This document shows positions 43,301 to 54,553 of a stretch of DNA of 64,000 bases, piece after piece (position 1 is the first letter of the stretch; the number at the start of each line of letters is the position of its first letter). The notes under the pieces were generated by a model. The model was not told the origin of the DNA and did not search any database. It saw only the letters and a program-made list of their open reading frames with translations. The stretch comes from Orychophragmus violaceus (taxonomy: Eukaryota > Streptophyta > Magnoliopsida > Brassicales > Brassicaceae), in NCBI GenBank assembly GCA_030180135.1, contig CM058237.1, forward strand, positions 44,785,126 through 44,849,125. The letters run 5' to 3'. The translations under genes were made by a program, and so were the position numbers.

Positions 43301-44975
43301 ATTAACAGGTAACTAAACCATTATCTGTATAAACAAACATGTATAAACCACATTAGAGATCTTTTGGGAAAAGCCAAACTTCTTTGTGAAGTCTGATGCT
43401 ATTAGCTACATTGCCAATATTATTCAAAAATTGATTTAAAAATAATTATTATATATAAGAATGTAAAACTCACACATAAGAAACATAGAAAACTAACACA
43501 CATTTATAAAAATTAAAATCAACCAAATTAATCACAAATATACAATAAAATGCATTTTAAACGTTTTAACATTTCAGACATCTATATAAGTCTGATTGTA
43601 GTGAAACCAGACTTCTATGGCAGTCTGAAAAAGAGGGTATTTTTGCAATTGAAATCAAAGTGTCAGATAGCGGATGCAGTCTGAAATCCATCAGACAGCG
43701 TACGCAGTCTGCTTTGGAAATTTTTGAATTTTTTGTCAGACAGCTTATGAAGTCTGAGGAAAAAAAAGGTAGTTTTACAATTGAATTTCAATTCTCAGAC
43801 TTCTCCAAGAAGTCTGAAAAAAAAGTAGAGGGTAGTTTTACAATTGATTTTGAAATGTCAGACTTCTTCAAGAAGTCTGATAATTTTCAGACTTCTTATG
43901 CTGTCTGACAAGAATTTCTGACAACGAGGGAAGTCTGATAAAAAAACATCGCATTTTCGGTTTTTATCCAGCGTTGACCAAAATTCGATTTTTCAGATGT
44001 CTATAGCAGTCTAGCAAAAGTTTAGAATTTTAGATGTCTATAGCCGTCTGATATTTTTTCCTTATTTTCAGACAGATTTAGAAGTCTAACGATTTTTCGC
44101 TTATTCTGGTCAACACTGAAAATTTGGGTCAATTGCAGTTTCTACCCCTATTATTTTCAGACATCGGATTCCATCTGACAAAAAGTCAAGAATCGGTCAA
44201 TTTCTTGCCAGACTACATTAGAAGTCTGACTAAAAAAATCAAATTTGAATCAATTGCAAAACTACCCTCTTCTTATTTAGATTTTTTGGTGAAGTCTGAT
44301 AATTTTTTTTTTCAAAGGAATTTCACAAACTTCTATAGAGGTCTGTCAATTGAAAGTCAATTGCAAAACTACCCTCTCGTTGACCATAATTTTTTATCAG
44401 ACTTCATGGGAAGTCTGAAATCGCGAAACAGATCCGAAAATCGAGGAATCTTGTGAAAAATCACATAAATCTGGTTTTGGGCTAATTTTTACCTTCTCCA
44501 AACACTCAAAACTTTTTATTACACCAATACCCAACAAACCTAACAATTTTTATGTAAGAATAACCACAATCACAAAAGATCCAAAATTTTTTTAAAAAAA
44601 TTAAAACATGAATTAAAGAGCTTTTTGGATGAAATTGGAGAGAAAATAGGAGAATAGAAGGTTGTGAGCTCTAATATGGAGTTTTGATGGCTCGAAATTG
44701 GTTGTGTGAGGCATTAGGAGCTCAAAATTAGTTGTTAATGGTGGTTTGGTGAATTGGAGAAGATGACAGTTTTGTAATTAATTAAGATCTGAAAGGATTT
44801 TTTGTCTTTTGGTAAAAATATCAGACTTCATATGAAGTCTGACGATGACATTATCGTGAATACACAAATTATTAGGGGAATATATTAACGAAGGAGAGGA
44901 AGAAAAAAGGGTACTTTCAGAGTTGGCTTCAATTTCAAAAGCATTTTTGCAATCAGTCCAAAAAAATAAAGGAGA

Positions 44976-46230
44976 CTAGATTTTGATCTGCGCTAATTAA
45001 GCGTGGATTATGTTTTCTAAAAAAGTATATTTTTATGTTAAATTTAAGTTTTTAAAAATTAAATTTGTTATCTATTCGATGATATTGTACTAAATGTGAG
45101 AAGAAATTTAATAAATTTTGTTTTTGTTTTGATATTTTTAACTTATACTTTTAGTAGTTGTAGATTATTATTACTTTTAGTACAAGTTTAGTTTATTTTA
45201 TTGCTATAAAGTGTAGATATATTCTATTTAAAAAGTTTAATTTAAATTAGTTCTAACTTAGTTTAATCCGTGATTTCACTACTAAACACTTGCTAAAATT
45301 AATAATATTTATATAGAGTGCAATCTTAGTAATATATATGTTGTTAGATTTAATATGCAACTTCCCGATTTAATTATATATAATTGTTTGTTTAAAATAA
45401 TATATATTTAACGCGTGATTATGAATTTATAAATAATTTTAATATTTTATAAAACTAATAATATATCAATTGAAATTGACTAATACATATTACTATCACG
45501 TATTCCAGTAGACCGATTTTATTTTTAATAGTATAGATAATTAAATTTGGTTCATCTATTTTTGACCCGTTTAATAATGGTCTAAATATAAAGATTTTTA
45601 TTTTTATTTTATAAAAAAATGTAACTAATATATAATAACCCGTTCATTTAACATTTTGGATCGATTTAAGTTCATTTTAATGTTTTTATAATTAAAATTA
45701 GTTAATTCATCTTTTTAACTTTTCTTCCATTTTTTCAAAAAGAAATTGTCTTCCAATGAATGTAAATATTTTTAAATAATTTTATAATGAAAAAATTAAT
45801 CTATATTTCAACACATTTTATAGTAGTGTAATTATTTTGAAAACTTGTTAAAACAATCCTTTAAAAACAGTCATCTTAAAAACATTAATTGAATCAAACT
45901 TATCATATATTTTTAATAATATATGCATTGAATTATTTTATCAAATTAAGAATATAACAATTGAAATAATTAATACATATTTTTAACTTGTCTTCTAGTA
46001 GTCAATTTTTTTTTAATAGTATATATAATTGAAAACGGTTAATCTATTTTCAATATGTTTCATGTTTTATAATAGTCTAAATATAAAGATTTTTATATCA
46101 ATTTAATAGATTAAAATGTAACTAATAATTTATTATTAAATTTTAATAATAAATTTTAATAATAATTATGCATTTATAAATCATCTTTCTTAAAAATCAA
46201 GAAGTTAATAATATTTTATAATTTTTTGTA

Positions 46231-46271
<41 letters not shown>

Positions 46272-46693
46272 TTTCAGTTGGAAAGAGATATTAAAAGATA
46301 TTATGAAAATATATTTCGAATAAAATTATAATTTAGAGAATATTTATATTATTATATAATTAAAATTGTTTTATAATAAATATAATAAAATTTCGAAATC
46401 ATTAAATATTTTTTTAAGAAATAAAAAAATTCATATGAAATCAAAATATAAATATTTATAATATATATATATATTAAAATAAAAGATATTAAAAGATACT
46501 ATGAATGTATTTTGGAACAAAATAATTAATTAAAGAATATTTCGTATGGCCCACATATAGTCTAAATTTATATAATACGAAATTATTTTTAATGAATTTT
46601 TCAAAAAACAAATAAAACAAATGGCACAAAAAGTAATATCCCCCGTAAGATCAAAGATAATTTTAAAAAAATCACATGTTTTAATAGTATAGA
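44976..46693 (-). mobile_element. Non-autonomous Helitron, minus strand
   Basis: On the minus strand it begins TCTATACTATTAAAACATG (from 46693) and ends in CTAG (44979-44976), with a short hairpin (CGCT-TAATT-AGCG) just before. The flanks are A and T in the expected order. The first 15 bases match the Helitron at 16457 except for one base. 1718 bp, AT-rich, no Rep/helicase. It lies 7 bases from the MULE duplication. Confidence 0.82.
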
Positions 46694-46971
46694 TTTGAGG
46701 CCCTGGTAATTTCTAGAACAGAGAAAGACAATAATTTGATCGATTTATCTCGTTATATATTAATTGATCTGTACATGTCTTTGTGTGTTTATTTTTGTTC
46801 TTTTTATGTGGCCAACAAAATTTATGAGAGTATTATATTGGGTAAGAGTTTCTGCATCTTACTACTGACTTGCTACTATTTTGCGATCTTTTTTTTTGTC
46901 AACCTACTATTTTGCGATCTAGAGCTTTATGATCGTGTTGACAAAGAAAAGAGCTTTATGATCGTTTCTTA
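46694..46971. other. Intergenic, with a 14-bp retroposon tail insertion
   Basis: The exact 17-bp repeat CTACTATTTTGCGATCT (46873-46889 and 46904-46920) flanks only TTTTTTTTGTCAAC. On the minus strand this is GTTGACAAAAAAAA, an extremely 5'-truncated retroposon insertion. No gene. Confidence 0.7.
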
Positions 46972-47222
46972 GACCATCCCCAAGGGGGTTCTTAAGCCTA
47001 GGTCCTTAAAAAAAAATTAATTAAATAATGTGGGTCTTACAATAAAAGTTAAGAAACAGGATAATAAAATCCTTAATTAAGAACCTGTCTCTTATCTGTA
47101 GCGCTGATGTGTCGATTCCCCATTGATTTTTTTTTTTACTTTTTGATTTTTTTTTACCTGTTAAAAAAAAATTAAAATATTGAATTAAGAACCCATCAAG
47201 GAGAACACAGTTGTATATGCTC
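46972..47222. mobile_element. Harbinger-type MITE
   Basis: 251 bp flanked by TTA (46969-46971 and 47223-47225). The ends share GGGTTCTTAA in inverted orientation near both termini (left GACCATCCCCAAGGGGG, right inverted GAGCATATACAACTG). No coding capacity. Confidence 0.75.
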
Positions 47223-47225
47223 TTA

Positions 47226-48444
47226 TGAATGTAAATTATTGTATATGTGGAAAGGAAGTTAGATACATGCAAACAAAGAAAAAGAGAGTGTAATCATATG
47301 TTCAAAAATATATATAAGAGATGGGACTAGACATATATGTAGACATATGTAGATACACGCCTTCGAGTTGTTGCTTTTGAATTTATATTGTTTTGGCTAT
47401 ATTATAAGTTTAACTATATCGAATTCCGGGTCAAATACAACTTTTTCAGTTGTGTGTTATATCATTCATTAGCACACAAAAAATGTTGTCACTAGATAGG
47501 TATATTGGGTTCGCTGGTTTAAACACAATCAATGTGGACTTAGATTCAGGAATTCATATTAGAACCAAAATAAATCAATGAGTTATATGAACTTAGTAGT
47601 TATATGAACTTAGTTATAAAAACAATATCAGGGATTTTATTAAAATGTAAATTCTAATGTTACTTAAACAAACAAAACAATATGAGGAATACATCCCCCC
47701 CCCCCCCCCCCCTTGGCATTTGAATGCTAAATTTAAAGTAGAAAATTGTCACTTCGATACATTTATTGGGGGAGAAAGAGCCAAAGTTGGATAAACAAAA
47801 TAAATATTATATTTAATCCTGAGTTAAAAGAAAAATTATACTGGAAAACAGAAACAAACAAAACACTGGCTACTTGGTATATCCAAGCCTATCAACTATT
47901 AAAACAGAACCGATCGATGCATGCATATTTGTAAACGTTTATTTTTACGGTCGGCTATAATCACTATACTTTTACTGTAAATAAAATAAACCGCTTAAAT
48001 CTAAGTTTAAGAGATTTCCATTTTTAACCCGAATTTGTTATAGGCATGGTTTGCTATAATTTGTTGTTATAGAAGAATTATTTTGGAACATGTAATTGTT
48101 TTTTTTTTTTTTGTCAAAGACATGTAATTGTTGCTAAATATTAGTGTATTGATATAATGAGATGAGAAGTCTGTTAGTTCATTCGAGTGACTAATTACGT
48201 TGGGAGCAATTTGTATAAGATAACTATATAGCACCCATATTTCATTAGTTACTACTATTTACTAGATATCATTTGTGGTTTTGATTCTTCCATTAAATGT
48301 TGTAATAAGCCATTAATATATATTTCAACAAAATGATAAATCTTACTACTTAGACATACTTAAAAATTCTGTAAAAGAAAAATATCGATCCATTGACAAA
48401 AAAAAAAACCCATCTGTTAATTAAGATAAAACTTAGAGCATGTG
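47226..48444. other. Intergenic AT-rich sequence
   Basis: No supported gene. It has an 18-base C run at 47695-47712 and a second tiny retroposon tail insertion at 48101-48119, flanked by ACATGTAATTGTT (48088-48100 and 48120-48132). Confidence 0.55.
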
Positions 48445-48459
48445 TATATAATGTTTGTA

Positions 48460-49446
48460 GTGATGAGGATGTGCGAGTGTTGTTCATGCGTTTGTTCTTT
48501 AAGTCTTTCTAGGGTTAGTCGTCGTTTCTTCGCTTTTTCTGTTTTGGAGTTTTTTTCGCCGTCTTACGATCTCCATCGGTGATGTGAGAGATTTCTTTTT
48601 TGGTTTTTTAGATCGTCATCGATGTTGTGGTTAGTGAAGGTGTCTAGAAGATGTCTCAACTCGCTTCATTCTGGCTGCACAAGGAGTGGAAGACTTCTCT
48701 GGAGAGGCGAGCGGTGGAGCTACCAGATCTAATCGATGGACTTTAGTAAGACGCCGGATTATTTTTGTATAAGGACAACGGCAAGGCAAGGAAAGCGTGA
48801 AGGTGAGAAAGACGATTCAGTTTTGTAAAATCGTGAACGGCGGAAGCCTCCAGAAAGGTTAGGAGGGCGTGTGTGGCGTGTCGAAAAGGATGTGTGGTGG
48901 TGTTTGGTGAGGCCACCTCGCATGGGAAGAAGAATGACGGCGAGAAGTGAGGTGGCCCTGTCGCGGTTGCTTTTCTCCGCTTCCTCCTTGATCGGCTTTT
49001 GGTGAGTTTCTTGAGGCGGATGCATGGAGGTGAGTCACGGCCGGAGAAGGAGGTTTTCGGTGAGCGAAGGTAACAAGTTTCGCACCTATGAGATCCTCCT
49101 GGTGAGTCCGTGGAAATTTGAGAGGCCGAGATCGGAGAAGTCGGGAGTCGACGAGAGGGTAGGTCTTCCGGTGTCCGAAAAAGTCGATGATGTCGATTCT
49201 TCAGTTGTATCAGGAAGGAGGACGGAGTGCGCTGCGAATCACGATGATCTCATAGCCGTCAGTGACAAAGATCGAGGTCGGGATAACATACCTAAAGAAA
49301 CTTAATCTAACCTATATCTCTGCTTCTGGTTTGGGACTTTCCATGGTACAGTGGTTTGGTTCTTTTTATTTTTAGTTTGGGTGTAATCTCGTTTATCTCG
49401 AAATTTTTGGTTTAATTAAAATTAATATAATATATTATTAAAAAAA
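48460..49446 (+). mobile_element. Non-autonomous non-LTR retroposon, possibly Sadhu-like
   Basis: Flanked by an exact 15-bp duplication TATATAATGTTTGTA (48445-48459 and 49447-49461). The right end is an A-rich tail (ATTATTAAAAAAA). The 987-bp body is unusually GC-rich compared with its surroundings. It has short frames on both strands, none recognised. Length, single-unit structure and tail fit the Arabidopsis Sadhu retroposons. A processed copy of an unknown transcript or a LINE derivative are alternatives. Confidence 0.65.
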
Positions 49447-49461
49447 TATATAATGTTTGTA

Positions 49462-50291
49462 TTTTTGAAAAGACAGAGGAATGGGAGTTATCAATGTGTG
49501 ACAAGTGAGAGCAGAAAACTATGACCAAACTACTCAACAGTACATTAAAGTGTTCTACGAAGGGAAATCTAATATTTTCTTCTGACACTATTCTATAACA
49601 AATAAATTGACAGAAAACGAATCTTTAATATTTATATGTATGGGGTTATTTTCTTCGTCCGCATATTTATATTTATGTTTAGGAAATATAACATGAGTGT
49701 GTATACCAGTTTACAGAATAAATAAATGGAGAATGCAGGCAATCTTTCACAAGTGGTTCAAATACAGAAACTGATAAAGGAGTATACTTAAAAGTGTATA
49801 TCACAAAGTATTCAAATTTATACTATATATTAAAAATACTAACTAAGCTAAGAAAGAGGTCTTTTTCGTTTATATGTCGTCTCTCTTTCCTCAGATGCCC
49901 ATCTCTTTTATCATTTGATGATGATGATGATTGATGATGATGTTGATGATTATGGCGATGGATGTATGAGCATGAAGATAATGATCTTTTTATTTAATTT
50001 CCTTAAACCCTAGAAAAGGAACATTTAGTTACATCCTTTTTACCGGTCCTGGTTGACGTATATTTTATTCCCACCGTGCATATATCGGATGAGATATTAA
50101 ATCAACCTACATCCAGTAACAAAGTAAATCAACTAGTAGCAATAATTACGAAACAAAACCAGCTTTTAGACAATTAGATGAAAATGCTAAATAATACTTA
50201 GTAATCGTAACAATAATTAGGTAGTTGAAGAGACAAGATCAGGAGAAACTAACGAAAGCAGGCCTTTGTGTTTGTGTCGACATGTGATTAA
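49462..50291. other. 3' flank of the bHLH gene
   Basis: Intergenic. It has a GAT trinucleotide tract at 49918-49960 and nothing else I recognise. The bHLH transcript's 3' UTR probably occupies the right-hand part. Confidence 0.5.
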
Positions 50292-51799
50292 TTAAGAGAA
50301 AGAACAGAAGCTGTTGCTGCTGAACCCACTTTTGTCTACAAACGTCTCTATTTCTTCTCCCTCTTCCTAAATTAATCAACACGTCATTATCTATTGTTTT
50401 ATTTTCTTCCTATTAATGTTTTATTGATTCATATCAATACTTTCTGAAAAAAAACAATCTTTAATAAATTTATGAAAAGAAGATAAAATACCTGAAGCTG
50501 TGCCTGTGTGAGTATTATAGGATCATCAAAACCTGATGAAAAGAGGAGAGGAGTGTTTGCGTTGGTAAAAGGCGTTCCTACTTCTGTGGATCCTATCTGT
50601 TCATCAACACGGTATTTCATTGCTATAGACAACCAACTTTTGGGATTACCGAACCGGATTAAGTAAGTAAGAGATGGAGTGCAGATGACGTACCTCGGGT
50701 CTAATTATGATGCCATCAAGGTCCGAACCGAAGTCAAATACCACTGGACTTATGGAAGCTAGCTTCATCGAGAGAAACTAATGAAATAGGAAAATGGTCA
50801 TAATTTATATATGTTATTTTTTAACCTAAAATGTCATAAGAAGTAGATATATAGAAAAATGCACCTCAACTTGATTCTGTAATGACTGAACATAATTTAT
50901 GATCTCATCCAACATGAGGGCCTTCCCTGTTACCTATTTGTTTTCATGTCACATTTGATTTAACTTTCTAGAAATTAATAAAATAAAAAGATATTAGAAC
51001 ATCATCATTTCCTAATTTATATACTCTCTAGCTAACCTTATCACATCCCGGAACAAGGTTTTGCAGAGTCTTCATCCGCTCACTTATCTTTTCCCTTCTC
51101 ACCTATATTTAATTATTTATACAACAATATATTTTAATTAACTAATTAATTTTCATTTAAACCCAAGATTAATGAAATAAATAAACTTAAAGGAAAAAGA
51201 CTAATATACCCTCTCGGCAAGGCTGTGGCTATCAGTAGCTTGTCCTCTTCTGGCTCTAACGTGAATGTAATCTTTTGGAGCCTCTTGTTCGCTCGCTCTC
51301 TTCTCTTTGACGTCACTTGAGCTACCATTTCTTTGTTTTTTGCTTTTTCTTCCCTCTACTCCTTCCTGATTTGAAAACCACCCCAACATTTACATTTTAA
51401 ATTATCACAACCTCGTTGCAAACATCAAACTACATTATAAGTTGAATTGAATTAATTTACCTTGGACATAGAACCATAACTAGTCTTCCTCCGAAGGTTT
51501 TTTCCTGCGGAGGTGGTGTATGGTCCGTGGCTGGGCTGGTCGGCGGAAGAAGAACCGGTGATTGCGGTTAAATTGGTGTTGCTCTGTTTCTTAACATCAG
51601 AGCTTTCTGTTTTCTCAACGTTATATGAATCAAGAAACGGGTTCAAGGAAGTATCTACGACTGTAGAAGTGTTAGGTAGTGAATAGAGAGGATTTTGATC
51701 GATGAAACCAGATATCTTCATGGAGGAGTTAGGTGTACGGAAGAGAAGTGGATCAAGAAGAGAATGAGGGTAGTGTTGAAAATAAGAGAAAGTCGCCAT
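50292..51799 (-). CDS. bHLH137: bHLH transcription factor, bHLH137 orthologue (7 exons, 297 aa)
   Basis: Coding exons on the minus strand: 51799-51461, 51365-51210, 51102-51037, 50933-50865, 50777-50694, 50596-50492 and 50366-50292. All introns start GT and end AG and are in phase 0, and the total is 894 bases including TAA. The N-terminus ([20 protein letters not shown]) and C-terminus (SFCSF) match my recollection of Arabidopsis bHLH137 (At5g50915), subfamily XII. The basic region [16 protein letters not shown] has the His-Glu-Arg residues for G-box binding. Helix-loop-helix follows ([29 protein letters not shown]). It is a nuclear DNA-binding dimer; in Arabidopsis the gene is reported among DELLA-responsive genes. 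The ATG at 51877 is rejected as the start because it lies only a few bases from the TATA box. This is the only intact host gene seen. Confidence 0.92.
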
Positions 51800-51882
51800 T
51801 TTAAGACTGGAAGCTTCAGATTTTCTTATCTCTGTGAGAGTGTTTTTCTTGCTTGTGGGAACAAAAATTAAAGACACGAAAT

Positions 51883-51894
51883 GGTTTATATAAG
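51883..51894 (-). promoter_or_regulatory. TATA box of the bHLH gene
   Basis: On the minus strand, CTTATATAAACC lies about 85 bases upstream of the chosen ATG. That would place the transcription start near 51855 with a short leader. Confidence 0.6.
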
Positions 51895-51899
51895 AAATT

Positions 51900-53398
51900 G
51901 TGTTTTGTATTCAAAGAGACCAGAGGAAGGGGTATTTTGGTGACCAGTGACCCTCATTAATTATATTTACAAAATTCCCTTTATAAATTGAGAAAAGATT
52001 TACCATATTTCGGCGGCAAGTATTTGCTAGAGTGCATGGTTCTTTTTCTGTTGAATGTGGAGATTGTATACTAATAAAGCTTAATATATGTTGACAAAAA
52101 AAAGGTTAATATATTATTGGGGATATATCACTAGCGATTCTTGATGTATCCCAAGTTTGTCGTTTTGTATAAACAGATTTAAGATTGAGAAATTTGTATT
52201 AAGGTAGTGAATGGGGAAAGTTAAATTGAGGAATTCCACGCGGTATTGTTTTTATCAGTTATTTGAAAACCAAAATAATCAAAATACCTAAAATAACTTA
52301 AATACACTAAAATACTAAGTTATAATTATTAACATTTAACCAAACGTTTTTTTAATTTTAAACAACTTTATACATTTTTGGGTATCCGAAACCGATTTAA
52401 CTAGGATGGAACCGAACCTAACCCAAACTAAAATATTAAAATATTTGAGCGGACTTTATATCTAAGAATCCAAAAATTCGAAAAACTTGAACCTGAATGC
52501 CTAGACCTATAACTTTATTATAAAATAATTGTTCAATCAAAATGTTTAACAAGTATGTTGTGATCAAATCAAAATACTTGAAATTGAAATATGCTATGGC
52601 TAAATAAAAAATTTAGATAATAAAAACAAAAACTTATTTTAGATTAATTAAATATTTATAATCCATAAATATATAAAAATATTTTTATAAATAATAAATA
52701 AATAATTTAATTTATATATTTTATTTATAATTTAGAATTTGTACCGCTAATTATTTTTCACTATAAATTTTATTGTGTACTGCAAATTGTTTTTCACCAA
52801 TTAACTTTTATTTTGTACCGCTTTTTAGTACAAACCGCACATGTCCCACAAACTACATGTACTGCAGTTGAACCGCACCGCACTCTAAAACTGCTTTTTC
52901 GCACAAATAAAACCGCGGTTACCATTCGAACCCTCAATTAAATATTTTAAAACTTTGCTGTTTTTGAAAACAAATATCACAAAAACCACTCATGGTTTCC
53001 AAAGTAGTGAAAATAGTTTTTTTTTGTTTTTGTTTTTGTTTGTCAACAAGTAGTGAAAATAGTTTGATAAACGAAAAACACACTTGGAAATGGTACAACA
53101 CTTGATAAGTAATGGTTTAAATAAAAACACACTAGATACTTGTATTTTTTCGGTTCTTCTTAATAATAATGTAAAATATAAATATTTATATTGCAGTATT
53201 TTATGTTGACATCTCTCACTTCTTTATAAACACCCATTTGAATAAAGTATTTATCTACATCATTGACATAAAAAATTATTCAAAATCATTACGATTAAAA
53301 CTTGACCATTAGTTATTTGAAAATTATGAGAATTAACTGGTATATCAGATAATGTATTTGACAGATTTTGATTACTGATTCGGTTTGATTATCAATGT
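51900..53398. other. Upstream intergenic region of the bHLH gene
   Basis: AT-rich, no gene supported. It contains two tiny retroposon tails: GTTGACAAAAAAAA at 52090-52103 between TTAATATAT repeats, and the inverted form at 53019-53046 between exact 18-bp repeats AAGTAGTGAAAATAGTTT (53001-53018 and 53047-53064). Bases 52380-52930 hold phrases such as CCGAACCTAACCCAAAC and ACCGCACCGCACTC that look like decayed repeat sequence. Confidence 0.5.
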
Positions 53399-53915
53399 TG
53401 TTATGGAATTTCAACCTAGTACAAAAGAGTTTGGGTTAAGATCAAAGAGGTCCGAACTAACAAGATGAGAATAGATTTAAGTGGGGGTCGGAAACTATTA
53501 TGTATTAATGATTAGGCCGAAGCCGAACAATGAATATGATTACGAGGTGGGAGTATGTCAGTCGACGTGCTCCTTAAAGTTTGCTTGGGCTCGTTACTTT
53601 ATAAGCATAGCTCAGAACCTTCGCAAGTTACAATATGTCTAAAATGAACAATGAAGAGTCTATTTCTAGTAAAAAAATGTTTGACTTCTCATTGGGCTGT
53701 TGACTCCTCACATACTTTAGTCTTTGGGCCGAAATATTTTTGATGAGGTGGCAGTTTTCAATGGGCTTATGGATGGGTGCTACTCCCATATTCAACAATT
53801 AGCCCCCCCCGCCCCAGTTCGTCGATCTTCGACTTGGGTCGAAGTCGATGAATATTGAATTTCTAAGCCCGGAAGAAATCTGATCGACTTATCTGGCTCT
53901 GCTCGGCGTTGATTG
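53399..53915 (-). mobile_element. Truncated gypsy element, LTR and polypurine tract
   Basis: On the minus strand: a short internal piece (53915-53818), a polypurine tract CTGGGGCGGGGGGGGCT (about 53817-53801), then an LTR of 399 bp from 53797 (TGTTGAATATGGG) to 53399 (CCATAACA). Inferred from TG/CA ends and the G-rich tract, since no second LTR copy is in the window. It is truncated at 53915 by the inverted Copia LTR. Confidence 0.62.
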
Positions 53916-54553
53916 TGAAGGATGTTTTGGTGTTAATCCTGATTCAGTTCTTCAGATTAAACAGTCCTAAACATACGGATCTAGGTTCTCTGGAATAGAA
54001 ACATTATGGATCTCACCTTATACCTGTTTATGCAGCGGAAAGAGAAGGTATGGTCTGAGATCAGAGAGCCACCAAGTGATAACTCCTCCAGAGGTTCACA
54101 CACGCACACCGTCAGGAAGAGAGGCTGCTAGACCAAGCTGTGGGAGGCGCAGAGAGAGAGAGGAAAATCGCAGGGGGCTAGGGTTAGAAGGAAAAATCAG
54201 ACTTAAGTTTTAATTATAAAACTTGTCTATTTCCTTTTGGGCTTTTGGGCCCAAATACCAATCTGATTAAATCCCTTGGATTTAATCAGACCCATTAATC
54301 TCTCTCTAAGTACGACAAATGCCTGGCACTTTTACCGTACTTCTGCCAAGCCGTTCCAACACTTTTTCCTGTTAGCTTAGGCGTGTGACCCATATGGGAT
54401 CATATAATAAAGGCAATAAGTCCAAGACTTATAGATCATGAGCGGACTCTAGCAAGCCATCATGACCCCCAGTATTATATGACTTATGTCTGATCATTGA
54501 CATACTCTTACTTTCTAGAGACAGTACCGAGATTACTGGACACAATTCCAACA
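53916..54553 (-). repeat. Copia LTR in inverted orientation
   Basis: 638 bp. Its minus strand runs from TGTTGGAATTGTG (54553) to CATCCTTCA (53916), aligning along its length with the copia 1 and copia 2 LTRs except for a central block of about 100 bp. Both LTR termini are intact, with no target duplication (GATTG left, CTTAG right). In place of the TCGATCGA pair it has a perfect 12-bp hairpin CTGATTAAATCC/GGATTTAATCAG (54263-54289). Confidence 0.92.

Larger units (their letters stand above)
40270..44850. repeat. Dispersed CAGACTTC/GAAGTCTG palindromes
   Basis: Inverted pairs with 3-12-base centres recur through the element, for example at 40740-40790, 41200-41222, 41315-41340, 41910-41932, 43600-43625, 43795-43818, 43858-43880, 44398-44420 and 44822-44843. 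They are densest at 43570-44420, and variants share GTCTGA or TCAGAC. Confidence 0.9.
40102..44959. mobile_element. Mutator-like element (MULE) with dense palindromes
   Basis: The left end GGGGGACTTGCTAAAAATGCCC and the inverted right end GGACTGATTGCAAAAATGC are diverged terminal repeats of about 50 bp. They are flanked by a 9-bp near-duplication AAGAAAATA (40093-40101) and AAAAAAATA (44960-44968), the MULE target size. The 4.86-kb interior holds a minus-strand remnant resembling a MULE transposase N-terminus, a short plus-strand coding exon, and about 25 imperfect palindromes of the form CAGACTTC...GAAGTCTG. Long AT-rich parts between them show nothing else. Confidence 0.72.

Noticed and set aside
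43660..44456. 82- and 110-codon plus-strand frames in the MULE
   Set aside because: They run through the palindrome cluster and translate the repeats; no domain similarity.
51800..51877. Upstream in-frame ATG (51877) of the bHLH gene adding 26 residues
   Set aside because: Lies about 10 bases from the TATA box and probably upstream of the transcription start; the family N-terminus begins MATFSYFQ at 51799.
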